Notes: a model not told the origin generated them from the letters alone. A stretch of 64,000 bases of DNA from Arcobacter ellisii (GCF_003544915.1 NZ_CP032097.1:1984001-2048000); one strand, 5' to 3'; counted from the first letter of the stretch, positions 1 to 10,926 are shown. Program-made: numbers and translations.

Positions 1-2175
1 ATCTAAAGTTTTTTTACAACATTTCTCTAAATAAAAATCTTCTTTATCTTTTTGAGGTTTGAAAAAATATCTAAAATCATCAATTGTATTTGATAAATAT
101 TTTGAAGTATTTAGTATAGAATCAAGTGTTTTATAAAAAAACTCATCATCTAAATCATTCATCTCTTTTTTCAACTTCATCCCACTTGCATTTGTTGTGA
201 TTAAAGATAAAGGTTGTCTCCATTGATGGGCAATATTTTCTATCATCTGTCCCATTGAAACCATTTTTTGTTGCTGAGATAAAAGCCTATCTTTTTTTAA
301 ATTTTCTTCTACTTCTTTTTTTATTCTATCTTCAAGTTGAAGATTTATTTCTGTTAGTTTTTTTGTTTTTTCATCAACAGCCTTTTGTAACTGTAAATTC
401 AATTTTTTTAAAAGTTTTTGTCTATATAAAATTGCTATAAAAATAAACATCAAACCTAAAGAAATTTTCCAAATAATAGAATAATCAAACTCTTTTTTAT
501 GTTTAGTAAAAATCCATTTATTAAGCATCTCATTTTTAACTAAATCATCAATACTCAAAACAGCTTTTTGTAATATTCCATATAAAATATTATCATCATG
601 GTTTACAGCAATTGCGATATCCATACTTTCATCTAATTTTGCAGAAATAGAAATTTTACTTAAATACTTAGTTTGAATTTTATACCATGAAGTTGAAATT
701 GCATCAACATGACCAAAAGTTTCCCCATCCAAAATCTTTTTTATTCCTTCATCAATATTTTTTACAGGAATAAATTCTATATCTTTATACTTTTTTTCTA
801 ACTCATTAATAATTGCATAATTTTCAATAACTGATATTTTTTTCTTTTTTAAAGAACTTAAATTATTTATAAAAGAGGTATCACTTTTTGTTAATAAAAC
901 CAAAGGAATGTTTAAATATGGTTTTGTAAAACTTAAATATTCTTCCCTATCTTTTGTCCAAACAGCCGAAGATAAAATATCACATTTTTTACTTTTTGCT
1001 GATTCTAAAGACTCATGCCAACTTGATGTTTGAACTAATCTAATTGGCTTTTTTATTCTCTCTTCTATTAAAGAGATAAAATCAGCAACAAATCCTACAA
1101 ATTTTTCATCTTTTATATCACTATATGGCATTGCATTTGGTACAACACACATAGTTATAATATCCCTTTGTTCTAAATATTTTTTTTCAGAATCTGAAAA
1201 TGTTAGATTTCTTAAGTTATTTAGGTCAAAAACAAATTTGTTTAAATCTACAGGTTTTTGAATCAATCCCATAAGATTATATAAATCATAAATTCTTTGA
1301 ATTTTATCTTTTTTAATTTCTCCTAAATTTGCTGTATTAAAATAAGATAACTTTCTTAACTCTTTTGCTTCATAAATAAGTTCATTTTTCTTTAAATTTT
1401 GAGTGTTGTATTTTTCAATAATCAAATTTGCACTCTCTTCAATATTTGAGTAGGCATACTCCCAACCTTTTAAAGAGGCTTTTTTGAATAATAATACAGT
1501 GTTTAAATCATTATTAATTAAATTTTCACTTGTATATAACATATCACTATACATATCAAATCCAAATTTTTTTGGATCAAATACATTATACTCTATACCT
1601 TTTTTTTGAAGTTCATATGGTGCTTTTGAAATATATGCAGAAATTACATCTGTATTTTTATTTATTAAATCATTTATATTATGAGTATGTTTTAAAAATT
1701 TTAAATTTTCTAACTTAACTTTATTTGATACAATCATAGCTTTTAATGAAACTTCACTTGCATCATCAATTGTAGTCATTATTTTTTTATTTGAAAAATC
1801 TTCAATATTATGTATTTCTGATTCTTTTGTACTTATCAGAATTAAGGGTGTTGCTTGAAAAAGTGCATATAAAGCAACTATATTTCTATCTTTTGTTCGC
1901 TCTAATATTAAAGTTTCTCTTCCAACTGCAAAATCAACTTTTCCATCACTTACTTCTTTTGGAATATCTACACCAAAAGAGAATGGAATAATTTCCACAT
2001 CTAAACCTACCTCTTCATAAAAACCTTTTTCTTTTGCCATATAGTAACCAGCAAATTGAAATTGATCAAGCCATGACAAATGTAAAGTAACTTTTTTTAA
2101 TTCTTTTGAATGGGAGATTGTTGAAATAAGTAATAATAATAAAATAAAAAATTTTAATTTTTTTATAAATATCAA
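1..2175 (-). CDS. Sensor histidine kinase with two periplasmic solute-binding domains (3' end outside window)
   Basis: The frame is open from a TTG at 2175 (GAGGA just upstream) to the left edge, giving 725 residues without the C-terminal ATPase domain. An N-terminal signal or membrane segment is followed by an NMT1/THI5-like binding domain (about residues 25-240), then a second SBP_bac_3-like domain (about 320-550), a membrane helix near 565-587, a coiled coil and a HisKA box. The phosphoacceptor is His650 in the motif IAHQWRQPL. This is a membrane kinase that should sense a periplasmic solute; the ligand cannot be read from sequence. NMT1-type domains often bind pyrimidine or thiamine-precursor-like molecules in other families. 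The neighbouring purH is a separate unit on the same strand. The family call is firm, the ligand unknown. Confidence 0.85.
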   Translation of the reverse strand, partial: MIFIKKLKFFILLLLLISTISHSKELKKVTLHLSWLDQFQFAGYYMAKEKGFYEEVGLDVEIIPFSFGVDIPKEVSDGKVDFAVGRETLILERTKDRNIVALYALFQATPLILISTKESEIHNIEDFSNKKIMTTIDDASEVSLKAMIVSNKVKLENLKFLKHTHNINDLINKNTDVISAYISKAPYELQKKGIEYNVFDPKKFGFDMYSDMLYTSENLINNDLNTVLLFKKASLKGWEYAYSNIEESANLIIEKYNTQNLKKNELIYEAKELRKLSYFNTANLGEIKKDKIQRIYDLYNLMGLIQKPVDLNKFVFDLNNLRNLTFSDSEKKYLEQRDIITMCVVPNAMPYSDIKDEKFVGFVADFISLIEERIKKPIRLVQTSSWHESLESAKSKKCDILSSAVWTKDREEYLSFTKPYLNIPLVLLTKSDTSFINNLSSLKKKKISVIENYAIINELEKKYKDIEFIPVKNIDEGIKKILDGETFGHVDAISTSWYKIQTKYLSKISISAKLDESMDIAIAVNHDDNILYGILQKAVLSIDDLVKNEMLNKWIFTKHKKEFDYSIIWKISLGLMFIFIAILYRQKLLKKLNLQLQKAVDEKTKKLTEINLQLEDRIKKEVEENLKKDRLLSQQQKMVSMGQMIENIAHQWRQPLSLITTNASGMKLKKEMNDLDDEFFYKTLDSILNTSKYLSNTIDDFRYFFKPQKDKEDFYLEKCCKKTLD

Positions 2176-2296
2176 GTAGATTCCTCAGTTTATGGTGTTT
2201 GAGTATATCTAATTTTTGTTAAAAATGTAAATAGGAAAAAGGAAAAAATTTATACCAAAACTAAAAAGTTAATGGTATAAATTTTATAAAAATATA

Positions 2297-3829
2297 TTAA
2301 TGTAAGAAGTGTCTAATTCCAGAGAAATATAAAGCCATATCATATTCATCAGCAGCAGCAATAATTTCATCATCTCTGATACTTCCACCTGGCTCAATTA
2401 CACATTTAACACCAGCCTCAGCTGCTGCATCAATGCTATCTCTAAATGGGAAAAATGCTTCAGATGCTAATACTGCACCAGTTACATCAAGTCCCATATC
2501 TTCTGCTTTTCTTAAAGCTGCTTTAGAAGCATCAACTCTTGAAGTCATACCCATACCAACAGCAACCATTGCAGAATTTTTAACATAAACTACACAGTTT
2601 GATTTTGTCAAACTTGCAATTTTATAAGCAATTTCCATATCTTTTACTTCTTGCTCTGTTGCTATTCTTTTTGATTTTAAAATAGAATTTCTAACTTCAT
2701 CTTCTTGTACTTTATCAGCATCTTGGAATACAAATCCACCATCAACTCTTTTAAAGTCAATTGCATCATTTGCAAGTTCTAAATATTCAGTTCCTTGCTC
2801 AAATAATTTGATTCTTTTTTTAGCTTCAAATACTGCAACTGCTTCAGGAGTGAAACTTGCTGCAAAGATAACTTCTAAGAAAATTTCATTCATTTTTTCA
2901 GCTAATTCTTTATCAACACAACCATTAACAGCAACTACTCCACCAAAAGCAGAAACTGGGTCACATTTTAAAGCTTCAACATAAGATTCTAAAAGTGTAT
3001 CTTTAATTGCAAATCCACATGGATTTCCATGTTTTACTATACAAATAGCTTTATCTTTTCCAAATGCAGCAGCAATTCTTGCAGCTCCACTAATATCACC
3101 CATATTATTAAAACTTGCTTCACCTTTTATTGTTTTAAATTTATTTGTAAATTGTGAATCAAACTCATATAAAGCACCTTTTTGATGTGGGTTTTCTCCA
3201 TATCTTGTATCAAATACTTTAGACCCAACAATAAATTGTTTATTTCCAAAACCATTATTAAATCTTTTATTCATATAGTTTGCAATCATTGAATCATAAG
3301 CAGCTGTATGCTCATAAGCTTTAATCATCATATCTCTTCTAAACTCAACAGTATTAGTGTCATTTTTAAGATTATTTAATACTAAATCATAATCAGCAAC
3401 ATCAGTAACAATAATAACTGAATCAAAGTTTTTAGCAGCACTTCTAACCATTGCTGGTCCACCAATATCGATATTTTCAATAATTTCTTCAAAATCATCA
3501 GTTTTTTCAATAGTTGCTTTAAATGGATATAAATTAACACATACTAAATCGATACCTTCAACACCAAGTTCTTTAGCTTGGTCTAAATGTGATTGTTTAT
3601 CACGTCTATGTAAAATACCACCGTGGATATAAGGATTTAATGTTTTAACTCTTCCCTCAAAACATTCTGGAAATTTTGTAACTTCATTTGCTTCAATTAC
3701 AGCAATTCCTGCATCTTTTAACTTATTATATGTTCCACCTGTTGAAATAATTTCATAACCTAATGATACTAATTCTTTAGCAAAATTCTCAACACCACTT
3801 TTGTCGCTTACACTAATTAATGCTCTCAA
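2297..3829 (-). CDS. purH: Bifunctional AICAR transformylase / IMP cyclohydrolase
   Basis: PurH performs the last two steps of purine synthesis: formylation of AICAR with 10-formyl-THF, then ring closure to IMP in the cytoplasm. The 510-residue length is normal for the family. The N-terminal third is the MGS-like cyclohydrolase fold, beginning [11 protein letters not shown]; the rest is the transformylase domain, including the KHGNPCG segment. The start is TTG at 3829, preceded by GGGGA at suitable spacing; no ATG fits better. A second purine gene, purL, lies 2 kb away but is separated by a plus-strand gene, so they are not one operon. Confidence 0.97.
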   Translation of the reverse strand: MRALISVSDKSGVENFAKELVSLGYEIISTGGTYNKLKDAGIAVIEANEVTKFPECFEGRVKTLNPYIHGGILHRRDKQSHLDQAKELGVEGIDLVCVNLYPFKATIEKTDDFEEIIENIDIGGPAMVRSAAKNFDSVIIVTDVADYDLVLNNLKNDTNTVEFRRDMMIKAYEHTAAYDSMIANYMNKRFNNGFGNKQFIVGSKVFDTRYGENPHQKGALYEFDSQFTNKFKTIKGEASFNNMGDISGAARIAAAFGKDKAICIVKHGNPCGFAIKDTLLESYVEALKCDPVSAFGGVVAVNGCVDKELAEKMNEIFLEVIFAASFTPEAVAVFEAKKRIKLFEQGTEYLELANDAIDFKRVDGGFVFQDADKVQEDEVRNSILKSKRIATEQEVKDMEIAYKIASLTKSNCVVYVKNSAMVAVGMGMTSRVDASKAALRKAEDMGLDVTGAVLASEAFFPFRDSIDAAAEAGVKCVIEPGGSIRDDEIIAAADEYDMALYFSGIRHFLH

Positions 3830-3976
3830 TTTTTTTCCCCAAGTCTTATAATTTTTTGTGATTATACAAAAAAACCAATTAGGACTTGCTTCATCAAAAA
3901 CTGTATATTTTTTATCTCTTAAATAATTATTTTCTATGTTACAATTTATTCATTGTATTATAAGAAGGAGCAATAA

Positions 3977-5794
3977 TTGGTAAGTTTTAATGAAATAAAT
4001 CTTTTATGGATATTGGTTAGTGCATTTTTAGTTTTTATGATGCAATTGGGTTTTTCATTAGTTGAAACAGGTGTTGTTAGAAGTAAAAATACAATAAATG
4101 TTGCTATGAAAAATCTTATTGATACAGTCTTTAGTATTATATTTTTCTGGTTATTTGGTTTTGGACTAATGTTTGGAATGGATAGTTTTGGACTTATAGG
4201 TATTGATAAATTTTTAATTGATGGAAAAGATTTACAACTAAATGGGTTTTTCTTTTTTCAAGCAATGTTTGCTGCAACTGCAATAACAATTGTTTCAGGA
4301 GCAGTAGCTGAAAGAATAAAATTTAATGGATATATTGTTGTAGCAATTATTGTAAGTTCAATAATTTATCCAATTTTTGGACATTGGGCATGGAATGATA
4401 ATGGTTGGTTAAAAGAGTTAGGATTTGTTGATTTTGCTGGGTCTACTGTTGTTCATTCTGTTGGAGCTTGGATTGGACTTGCAGGTGCAATTGTTTTAGG
4501 ACCAAGACTTGGAAAATTTAGAAAAAATAAAACCATATATTTTGCACCAAGTAATCATAACTTTATAGTTTTTGGGGTATTTATTCTATTTTTTGCTTGG
4601 TTTGGTTTTAACGCAGGAAGTTTACTTGAGTTTAAACCTGAAGTTACATCAATTTTATTAAATACTTTACTTGCAGGTGTATTTGGTGGTTTAAGTGCTT
4701 GGATAATAACTTTATTTAGTAAAGAAAAAGTTGGTGTTGAAATCTTTAGTTTTGGGATAATTGCTGGACTTGTTGGAATTACAGCAGGTTGTTATGAATT
4801 TAATGCAATTCAATCAGCATTTGTAGGTTTTATATCTTCATTTATCATGCATTTTACAGATATTTTTTTAACAAAAAAATTAAAAATTGATGACCCTTTA
4901 AGTGTTGTTAGTATTCATGGATTTGTTGGTGTTTGGGGAACTATTGCAGTTGGGATATTTGCAAATTTACCTGAAAACTTTACAAGGTTACATTTTATTT
5001 ATGTACAAACTTTAGGAGTTTTTGTAGCTTTTATATTCTCTTTTTCTTTTGGTTTATTAGTATTTTTATTTCTTAAAAAAGTTAATCTTTTAAGAGTTAG
5101 AAAAAAACATGAAGTTTTAGGATTAAATAGAAGTGAACATAATGCAAAACTTCCTTGGGTTGATACTATTCAAAGTATTATCCAAATAATGAAAACAGGA
5201 AATTTAGATAAAAAAATTTATGAAGAAAGAGATACTGAAATAGGAATTGTTTCAAGATTTTTTAACTACTTACTTAGTATTTTAAAAGAAAAAAATGCTG
5301 AACTAAAAAAATCAAATAAAAATCTAAGTGTCAAAGCATACCATGATAATTTAACTAAAATTTTAAATAGAAATGGTTTTTTAAAAAGATTATCTGAAAT
5401 AAACAATAAATATACACTTGCAATTATTGATATAGATAAATTCAAATCTATAAATGATACTTATGGTCATGATGTTGGAGATTATGTTCTAAAAGATTTA
5501 GCAACTTTAATTTCAAATAAAATAAGAACAACGGATATTTTTGCAAGATGGGGAGGAGAAGAATTTGTTTTAGTTTTAGATACTCCTGATTTATTACAAG
5601 CTCAAAATATCTCTGATAATTTAAGAAAAGAAATTGAAAATTCAAAATTTAAAACTGTTGGAAAAATTACTATTTCAATAGGTATTAGTGAATTTAAAAC
5701 TAAAAATGATACTTTTGAAGATGTGTTTAAAAAGGCTGACCAAGCTTTATATCAAGCTAAAATGAGTGGAAGAAATAGAGTTTTTGTTTATTAG
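3977..5794 (+). CDS. Ammonium transporter (Amt) fused to a GGDEF diguanylate cyclase
   Basis: Residues 1 to about 370 are a full Amt channel of about eleven membrane helices. Both pore histidines are present, His160 in the VVHSVGAW segment and His314 in the SIHGFVGVWG segment. A HAMP-like linker (about 395-450) joins it to a GGDEF domain with an intact active site, RWGGEEF at 524-530, and the DNLTKILNRNGF opening at about 457. The start is TTG at 3977 with AAGGAG six bases upstream. The fusion suggests that ammonium passage or binding controls c-di-GMP synthesis. Amt-GGDEF and Amt-histidine-kinase fusions are known in a few bacteria. No glnK gene follows, which is unusual for Amt genes. It is transcribed divergently from purH. 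Confidence 0.93.
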   Translation: MVSFNEINLLWILVSAFLVFMMQLGFSLVETGVVRSKNTINVAMKNLIDTVFSIIFFWLFGFGLMFGMDSFGLIGIDKFLIDGKDLQLNGFFFFQAMFAATAITIVSGAVAERIKFNGYIVVAIIVSSIIYPIFGHWAWNDNGWLKELGFVDFAGSTVVHSVGAWIGLAGAIVLGPRLGKFRKNKTIYFAPSNHNFIVFGVFILFFAWFGFNAGSLLEFKPEVTSILLNTLLAGVFGGLSAWIITLFSKEKVGVEIFSFGIIAGLVGITAGCYEFNAIQSAFVGFISSFIMHFTDIFLTKKLKIDDPLSVVSIHGFVGVWGTIAVGIFANLPENFTRLHFIYVQTLGVFVAFIFSFSFGLLVFLFLKKVNLLRVRKKHEVLGLNRSEHNAKLPWVDTIQSIIQIMKTGNLDKKIYEERDTEIGIVSRFFNYLLSILKEKNAELKKSNKNLSVKAYHDNLTKILNRNGFLKRLSEINNKYTLAIIDIDKFKSINDTYGHDVGDYVLKDLATLISNKIRTTDIFARWGGEEFVLVLDTPDLLQAQNISDNLRKEIENSKFKTVGKITISIGISEFKTKNDTFEDVFKKADQALYQAKMSGRNRVFVY

Positions 5795-5812
5795 GAAGAG
5801 AATTCTTCCTAA
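5790..5812. terminator. Bidirectional hairpin terminator between amt-GGDEF and purL
   Basis: A near-perfect inverted repeat (ATTAGGAAGA ... TTCTTCCTAAT) overlaps the stop of the transporter gene and lies just before the convergent purL stop. AT-rich tracts follow on both sides. Confidence 0.7.
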
Positions 5813-5825
5813 TAAATTTTATTTA

Positions 5826-8039
5826 TTATAAATCTTGTTCAATTACTTGTTTAAATCTATTGAAATAAACATAACTAGCTTTATCTAAATCTTTATAGAT
5901 ATCATTAATAGAGATTTTATCTCCACCAACTTTACCAATTCTTGAATATTCGATATTAAATGATTTTGCAACATTTTCAAATGCTTCACAGTTTTCAGGT
6001 TTTACTTCAACGATAGCTCTACTTAAAGATTCAGAGAAAATATCTTTTGAATCATTTAATGAAACAGAGATTTCAATTCCAATATTACCCACAACTGCCA
6101 TTTTAGCAGCACTAATTGCAATTCCACCAACATTTACATCTTTTGCAGCTTTTAATAAACCTTGTTTATTTGCTTCAATAACTGTATTCCATAAAGCTAA
6201 CTCTTTTTCAAAATTTACTTCAGGATGAGCACCAGCAACTTTTCCATACATTTTTTTCATATATAAAGAAGCACCAAACTCTGATTTTGTTTCACCTAAA
6301 AGATATAAAATATTTCCATTTTCTTGAACACAAGAAGGTAATACTTTATTTGCATCTTCATTTACTCCAACCATTGCAATTGAAGGTGTTGGGAAAACTC
6401 CTACTCCATTTGTTTCATTGTATAAAGATACATTTCCACCAATAACAGGAGTATTTAACTCTTTACAAGCTTTTTTAATACCTTCGCAAGAAGCTGCAAA
6501 TTGCCACATAACTTCAGGATTTGTAGGGTTACCAAAATTTAAACAATCTGTAATAGCTTTTGGAACTGCACCAGTCATTGCTACATTTCTTCCAGATTCC
6601 ATAACAGCAGCGGCTGCTCCTAATTCAGGATTAATATAACAAAGTCTTGTATTACAATCAGCACTCATAGCTAATGCTTTTCCTGTCTCTTTGATTCTTA
6701 TACTTGAACCATCAAGTTTACCTGGACCTTTGATTGTATTTGTTTGAACCATTGAATCATACTGAGAATAAACCCAAGATTTATCAACAACTTCCATATC
6801 GCAGAATAAATCATCAAATGCAACTTGATTAGAAATCTCTTTGTCTAATTTAATATTTTCAATTCCATCTAAATAAGCTGGTTTTTTTGTTGGTCTATCT
6901 AAAACTGGTGCTTGTTCAGAAACTGGTTGAACAGGAACTTCCGCACATTTTTCACCATGCCAGAATAATTCCATATTTCCAGTTGCAGTTACTTCACCAA
7001 TAACAGCAACATCTAATTCCCATTTTTCAAAAATATCAATAATTGCTTGTTCACAACCTTTTTTAGCACAAATAAGCATTCTTTCTTGAGATTCAGAAAG
7101 CATAAAGTCATAAGGAGTCATTCCCTCTTCCCTTGCAGGAACTTTATCTAAATGCATAATCATTCCAGAACCACTTCGTCCAGCCATTTCAAATGAAGAT
7201 GAAGTAAGTCCAGCAGCTCCCATATCTTGAATACCAACAATTAAATCTGCTTTAAATAGTTCTAAACAAGCTTCAAGTAATAGTTTTTCAGTAAATGGAT
7301 CTCCAACTTGAACTGTTGGTCTTTTTGATTCAGAATCTTCATCAAATGCTGCACTTGACATTACAGCTCCACCAAGACCATCTCTACCAGTTTTAGAACC
7401 AACGTACATTACAGGATTTCCAATACCTTCTGCTTTTCCATAGAAAATTTCATCAGCTTTTGCTAAACCTAAAGTAAATGCATTTACAAGATTATTTCCT
7501 GCATAACACTCTTCAAATGTAGTTTCTCCACCAATTGTTGGAACTCCCATACAGTTACCATATCCACCAATTCCAGCAACAACACCTCTTAATAAAAATC
7601 TGTGTTTTTGTGCTGTTTCACTGTTTCCTTCAATTGAAGCAAATCTAATTGAATTCATATTTGCAATAGGTCTTGCTCCCATTGTAAATACATCTCTTAA
7701 AATTCCTCCAACTCCAGTTGCAGCACCTTGGTAAGGCTCGATAAATGATGGGTGATTGTGTGATTCCATTTTAAATACAGCAGCATATCCATCACCAATG
7801 TCAATAACACCAGCATTTTCACCTGGACCTTGAATAACCCAAGGAGCTTTTGTTGGGAAACCACTTAAATATTTTTTACTTGATTTATATGAGCAATGCT
7901 CAGACCACATAGCAGAGAAGATACCAATTTCTACATAGTTTGGTTCTCTTCCTAAAATTTCTTTTATATTTTCAAATTCTTCAAGTGTTAAAGAGTGAGC
8001 AAGTGCTATCTCTTGAAGGTTCATCTCTTGTTTTTGCAT
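5826..8039 (-). CDS. purL: Phosphoribosylformylglycinamidine synthase, small-type PurL subunit
   Basis: PurL converts FGAR to FGAM using ATP and ammonia delivered by PurQ with PurS. At 737 residues this is the short PurL, without the fused glutaminase seen in gamma-proteobacteria, so separate purS and purQ genes should lie outside the window. The sequence shows the early [11 protein letters not shown] segment and the ATP-binding [10 protein letters not shown] region typical of PurL. The ATG at 8039 has AAGG upstream; an in-frame ATG a few codons later is possible. The gene is alone, convergent with the Amt gene. Confidence 0.97.
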   Translation of the reverse strand: MQKQEMNLQEIALAHSLTLEEFENIKEILGREPNYVEIGIFSAMWSEHCSYKSSKKYLSGFPTKAPWVIQGPGENAGVIDIGDGYAAVFKMESHNHPSFIEPYQGAATGVGGILRDVFTMGARPIANMNSIRFASIEGNSETAQKHRFLLRGVVAGIGGYGNCMGVPTIGGETTFEECYAGNNLVNAFTLGLAKADEIFYGKAEGIGNPVMYVGSKTGRDGLGGAVMSSAAFDEDSESKRPTVQVGDPFTEKLLLEACLELFKADLIVGIQDMGAAGLTSSSFEMAGRSGSGMIMHLDKVPAREEGMTPYDFMLSESQERMLICAKKGCEQAIIDIFEKWELDVAVIGEVTATGNMELFWHGEKCAEVPVQPVSEQAPVLDRPTKKPAYLDGIENIKLDKEISNQVAFDDLFCDMEVVDKSWVYSQYDSMVQTNTIKGPGKLDGSSIRIKETGKALAMSADCNTRLCYINPELGAAAAVMESGRNVAMTGAVPKAITDCLNFGNPTNPEVMWQFAASCEGIKKACKELNTPVIGGNVSLYNETNGVGVFPTPSIAMVGVNEDANKVLPSCVQENGNILYLLGETKSEFGASLYMKKMYGKVAGAHPEVNFEKELALWNTVIEANKQGLLKAAKDVNVGGIAISAAKMAVVGNIGIEISVSLNDSKDIFSESLSRAIVEVKPENCEAFENVAKSFNIEYSRIGKVGGDKISINDIYKDLDKASYVYFNRFKQVIEQDL

Positions 8040-8102
8040 CTTTCGCCTTAAAATATGGTTGTTATTTAGGGCGATTATATCTAAAAAGAGTTAAAAAAAA
8101 TT

Positions 8103-9062
8103 TTAATCCTCTGTTAGAATTTTCACTTCATTATTAGCTACTTCTAAAAATAGTTCTTTTTTCCCATAAAATTTCACTGATGGACTTAAATATTCTTCAT
8201 CCATCAAAACTTTATACATTTTTTTATTTAAAGAGTTTGGATAAGGTGCAATATCAATATTTTTAAAAGTTATAGTTTTATCTTCATTTTTTGAAAAAAT
8301 TTGCTTTTTATAATCCTCAAATTGTGCAAAATTTGATTTATCTGATTTTTTAAACTCTTTAGAATAAAATGATAAATACTCTTCAATATTAGAATATTTC
8401 CAAGCATCTTTCCATTTATATATTGAACTTAAAATCAATGCAATATCATCTTTAGAAGCTTTCTCAAACTCATTTTGACTTGTTAATAAAATTGTTTTTT
8501 TATAGTCAATATTTTTTTCTAAATTTTCTAACTCTTGATTATCTAAAGCAATACATCCTCTTGTAAATTTTTCTCTATCTCCTTGAAAAGGCATACCATG
8601 TATCCAAATACCTGAACCTTTTTTATCTAAACTCATATCAAAAGAGTTAGGATAAGAAGTAACTAAGGCAAAAGGACCATAAAACTGGTCGACTTCTGTC
8701 TTTTTTTCAATTAATTCATATGCACCTTCAGGAGTCTTTTTATCACCTTCAAGATACTTATCACCTTGGCTTTCTCCTACAATTACACTATTTCTTAAAA
8801 CTAATTTATAATCATAACCAATTTTTTCATATAAAGATAATTCTGATTGCTCTTTTTGAGCAACAATTACATACTTTTTATATTCATAATATCCCAAATC
8901 AACATTTTTATCTGCCAAATAACTTTTCCAATAGTTAATATCTTTTAAACTATTTTCAATCTCTTTTTCTACTTCACTAATACCTTTAAATCTATACAAA
9001 TTTACAAAATCATTTGCATATAAGTTCAAAGCAATAATAAAAACCATTATAAATTTCAACAA
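8103..9062 (-). CDS. pgp2: Pgp2/Csd6-like L,D-carboxypeptidase (YkuD fold plus NTF2-like domain)
   Basis: A signal peptide (KFIMVFIIALNLYA) is followed by a YkuD domain with the IHGMPFQGDR and RGCIAL catalytic segments, giving the expected His and Cys. The C-terminal 110 residues look like the NTF2-like domain found in Campylobacter Pgp2 and Helicobacter Csd6. Those enzymes trim tetrapeptide stems to tripeptides in the periplasm and are needed for helical shape. The start is ambiguous: TTG at 9074 is possible, but GGAG six bases before the TTG at 9062 favours the shorter form. It is divergent from an M23 peptidase of the same process, with about 80 bp between them. Confidence 0.85.
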   Translation of the reverse strand: MLKFIMVFIIALNLYANDFVNLYRFKGISEVEKEIENSLKDINYWKSYLADKNVDLGYYEYKKYVIVAQKEQSELSLYEKIGYDYKLVLRNSVIVGESQGDKYLEGDKKTPEGAYELIEKKTEVDQFYGPFALVTSYPNSFDMSLDKKGSGIWIHGMPFQGDREKFTRGCIALDNQELENLEKNIDYKKTILLTSQNEFEKASKDDIALILSSIYKWKDAWKYSNIEEYLSFYSKEFKKSDKSNFAQFEDYKKQIFSKNEDKTITFKNIDIAPYPNSLNKKMYKVLMDEEYLSPSVKFYGKKELFLEVANNEVKILTED

Positions 9063-9141
9063 ATCGTACTCCAACTATCTTTAAGTTGCGCAATTGTATA
9101 ATACCCACCCTAATTATTCAATAAATAAAAAGTGAAGAACT

Positions 9142-10332
9142 ATGAAAAAAATTATTTTATCAACTATTATTTTTTTTAATTTTTTATACTCAGCACAAGT
9201 TGAAGAGTTAAATTGGCCAAGAGGAGAGAGTTTTTTAACTTTTTTAGATAAATACAAAATCTCTCAAAAATTATATTTTGATTTAGAAAAAGAAGATAAA
9301 GAATTATGTTCAGAAATTACAGCAGATAGAACTTATTATCTTTATACAGAAGATGATGGAAGTTTAAATCAAGTTTTAATTCCTGTATCAGAAGATATCC
9401 AACTTCATGTTTATAAAGATAGCAATAACGAATATAAATTTCAAACTTTACCTATAAATTATACTGAACAAACACAAACAGTTGCCATTCAAATTACAGA
9501 ATCTGTATCTCACGATATTCAAAAAGCAACAGGAGATGTAACTCTTGCTGCTGTATTAAAATCACTTTTTCAAGATAGTGATGTTAACTTTAGAAAAATG
9601 CAAAAAGGTGATTTTATTGCCTTAAAATATTCTCAAAAATCTTATTTAGGTAAAGCTTTAGGTATGCCTGATTTAACTGCTGCAATGGTTCAAATTTCAG
9701 GAAAACCTTTTTACAGATTTAAAAATGAAAAAGATGATAAATATTATGATGAAAAAGGTGTTGGTTTCACAAAATCATATTTTTTCCAAATGCCAGTTAC
9801 CTATCAAAGAATTTCAAGTGTCTTTACCAACAAACGTTGGCATCCAGTTCTTAAAAGATTTAGAGCTCATTTAGGAACAGATTTCGCTGCACCAACAGGA
9901 AGAAATATCTATGCAGCAGCAGATGGAAGAGTTGAATTTATGGGTGTAAAAGGTGGTTATGGTAATGTAATTATTATAAATCATGGAAATGGTTATAAAA
10001 CTTTATATGCTCATCAAAAGAATTTTGCAAAAGGTATTAGACAAGGGGCAACTGTAAAAAAAGGAACTCATATTGGTTATGTTGGAAGTACAGGTCTTAG
10101 TTCAGGTCCTCACTTACACTTAGGTTTATATAGAAATGGAACGGCAATTGATCCAATGACAGTTATTACTAAACCAAAAATCGAAGGTCTTGATGGAAAA
10201 GATAAAGCAACTTTCTTAGCTAATACAAAAAACATCATACAAAAATTTGATTCTGAAATGCAAAATGAAAATAGAACAACTCCAAATAAATTTGAAAGAG
10301 TTAGTGATAGAAGTGATATAAATATATTATAA
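9142..10332 (+). CDS. pgp3: Secreted M23 (LytM) peptidase, Csd3/Pgp3-like
   Basis: The protein has an N-terminal signal peptide and, in residues of about 240-340, an M23 metallopeptidase domain with the zinc ligands in HLGTDFAAP and PHLHLGLY. Overall length (396) and layout match Helicobacter Csd3 and Campylobacter Pgp3, which act as D,D-endopeptidases and carboxypeptidases that loosen crosslinks. The preceding region (about 60-200) probably corresponds to the inhibitory and second domains of Csd3. It is divergent from the Pgp2-like gene. Assignment to this exact subfamily rests on length and context, so other M23 peptidases remain possible. Confidence 0.8.
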   Translation: MKKIILSTIIFFNFLYSAQVEELNWPRGESFLTFLDKYKISQKLYFDLEKEDKELCSEITADRTYYLYTEDDGSLNQVLIPVSEDIQLHVYKDSNNEYKFQTLPINYTEQTQTVAIQITESVSHDIQKATGDVTLAAVLKSLFQDSDVNFRKMQKGDFIALKYSQKSYLGKALGMPDLTAAMVQISGKPFYRFKNEKDDKYYDEKGVGFTKSYFFQMPVTYQRISSVFTNKRWHPVLKRFRAHLGTDFAAPTGRNIYAAADGRVEFMGVKGGYGNVIIINHGNGYKTLYAHQKNFAKGIRQGATVKKGTHIGYVGSTGLSSGPHLHLGLYRNGTAIDPMTVITKPKIEGLDGKDKATFLANTKNIIQKFDSEMQNENRTTPNKFERVSDRSDINIL

Positions 10333-10342
10333 AAGGAAAAAT

Positions 10343-10684
10343 ATGGCTTTATTAAATAATGATAAAAATGTTTTGCCTTTAAGTAGTATATCTGAATTAC
10401 TAAACGCAAAAATAAGAACTCTTAAAATGTATGAAGAGAAGGGACTATTCCCTCAAGAAAACAATAAAATCAAAAAATTATATTCTATAAATGATGTAAA
10501 ACTTATTGCATTTGTTCATTATTTAGCAAATATAAAAAAAATAAATGCAAATGGAATTAAATACATTTTAGAAATAATCAATGAAAATATGGATGAACAA
10601 AATAGAAATCAATTCCTAGAAATCATTGAATCTAAATTAGAAGACGTTTCAGAAAATGAAATTCAAGATTTAGAATCTTTCTAA
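10343..10684 (+). CDS. MerR-family transcriptional regulator
   Basis: A 113-residue protein with an N-terminal MerR winged helix: LNAKIRTLKMYEEKGLFPQ is the recognition-helix and wing region, followed by a short helix. It lacks the cysteines of metal-sensing MerR proteins and has no effector domain, so it resembles small HspR-type members. It starts 10 bp after the M23 peptidase stop with AAAAGGAA upstream and is probably cotranscribed with it. The target is unknown; the ectoine operon downstream is a candidate by position only. Confidence 0.75.
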   Translation: MALLNNDKNVLPLSSISELLNAKIRTLKMYEEKGLFPQENNKIKKLYSINDVKLIAFVHYLANIKKINANGIKYILEIINENMDEQNRNQFLEIIESKLEDVSENEIQDLESF

Positions 10685-10840
10685 AAATTTATAAATTTAA
10701 CTACATAATTCTCTAAAATATCCTAAAAATATTTTTTCTCTAAATAAAATTACAAAATTTCCTACATAGCCCTATTCATAGTCTTTTAAGCAAGATATTT
10801 TATTATTTATTCATTATAAATTAAGCCAAAAGTAAGTCTT

Positions 10841-10918
10841 ATATGTTATAAATTTACATATAAAAAGTATTTATTTTACACATATAATGTAATTTATTTA
10901 CTTAAATAAAGTAAAAAG
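10841..10918 (+). promoter_or_regulatory. Probable promoter and operator region of the ect operon
   Basis: The 242-bp gap before ectA holds two inverted repeats: ATATGT-N9-ACATAT at 10841-10861 and TTACA-N7-TGTAA at 10876-10892. The second contains TATAAT (10883-10888), a possible -10 box. The ectA ribosome site AAGGA follows. The symmetry suggests a regulator binding site, possibly for osmotic control; no EctR gene is adjacent. The rest of the gap (10685-10840) is AT-rich with nothing recognisable. Confidence 0.45.
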
Positions 10919-10926
10919 GATAAGTA

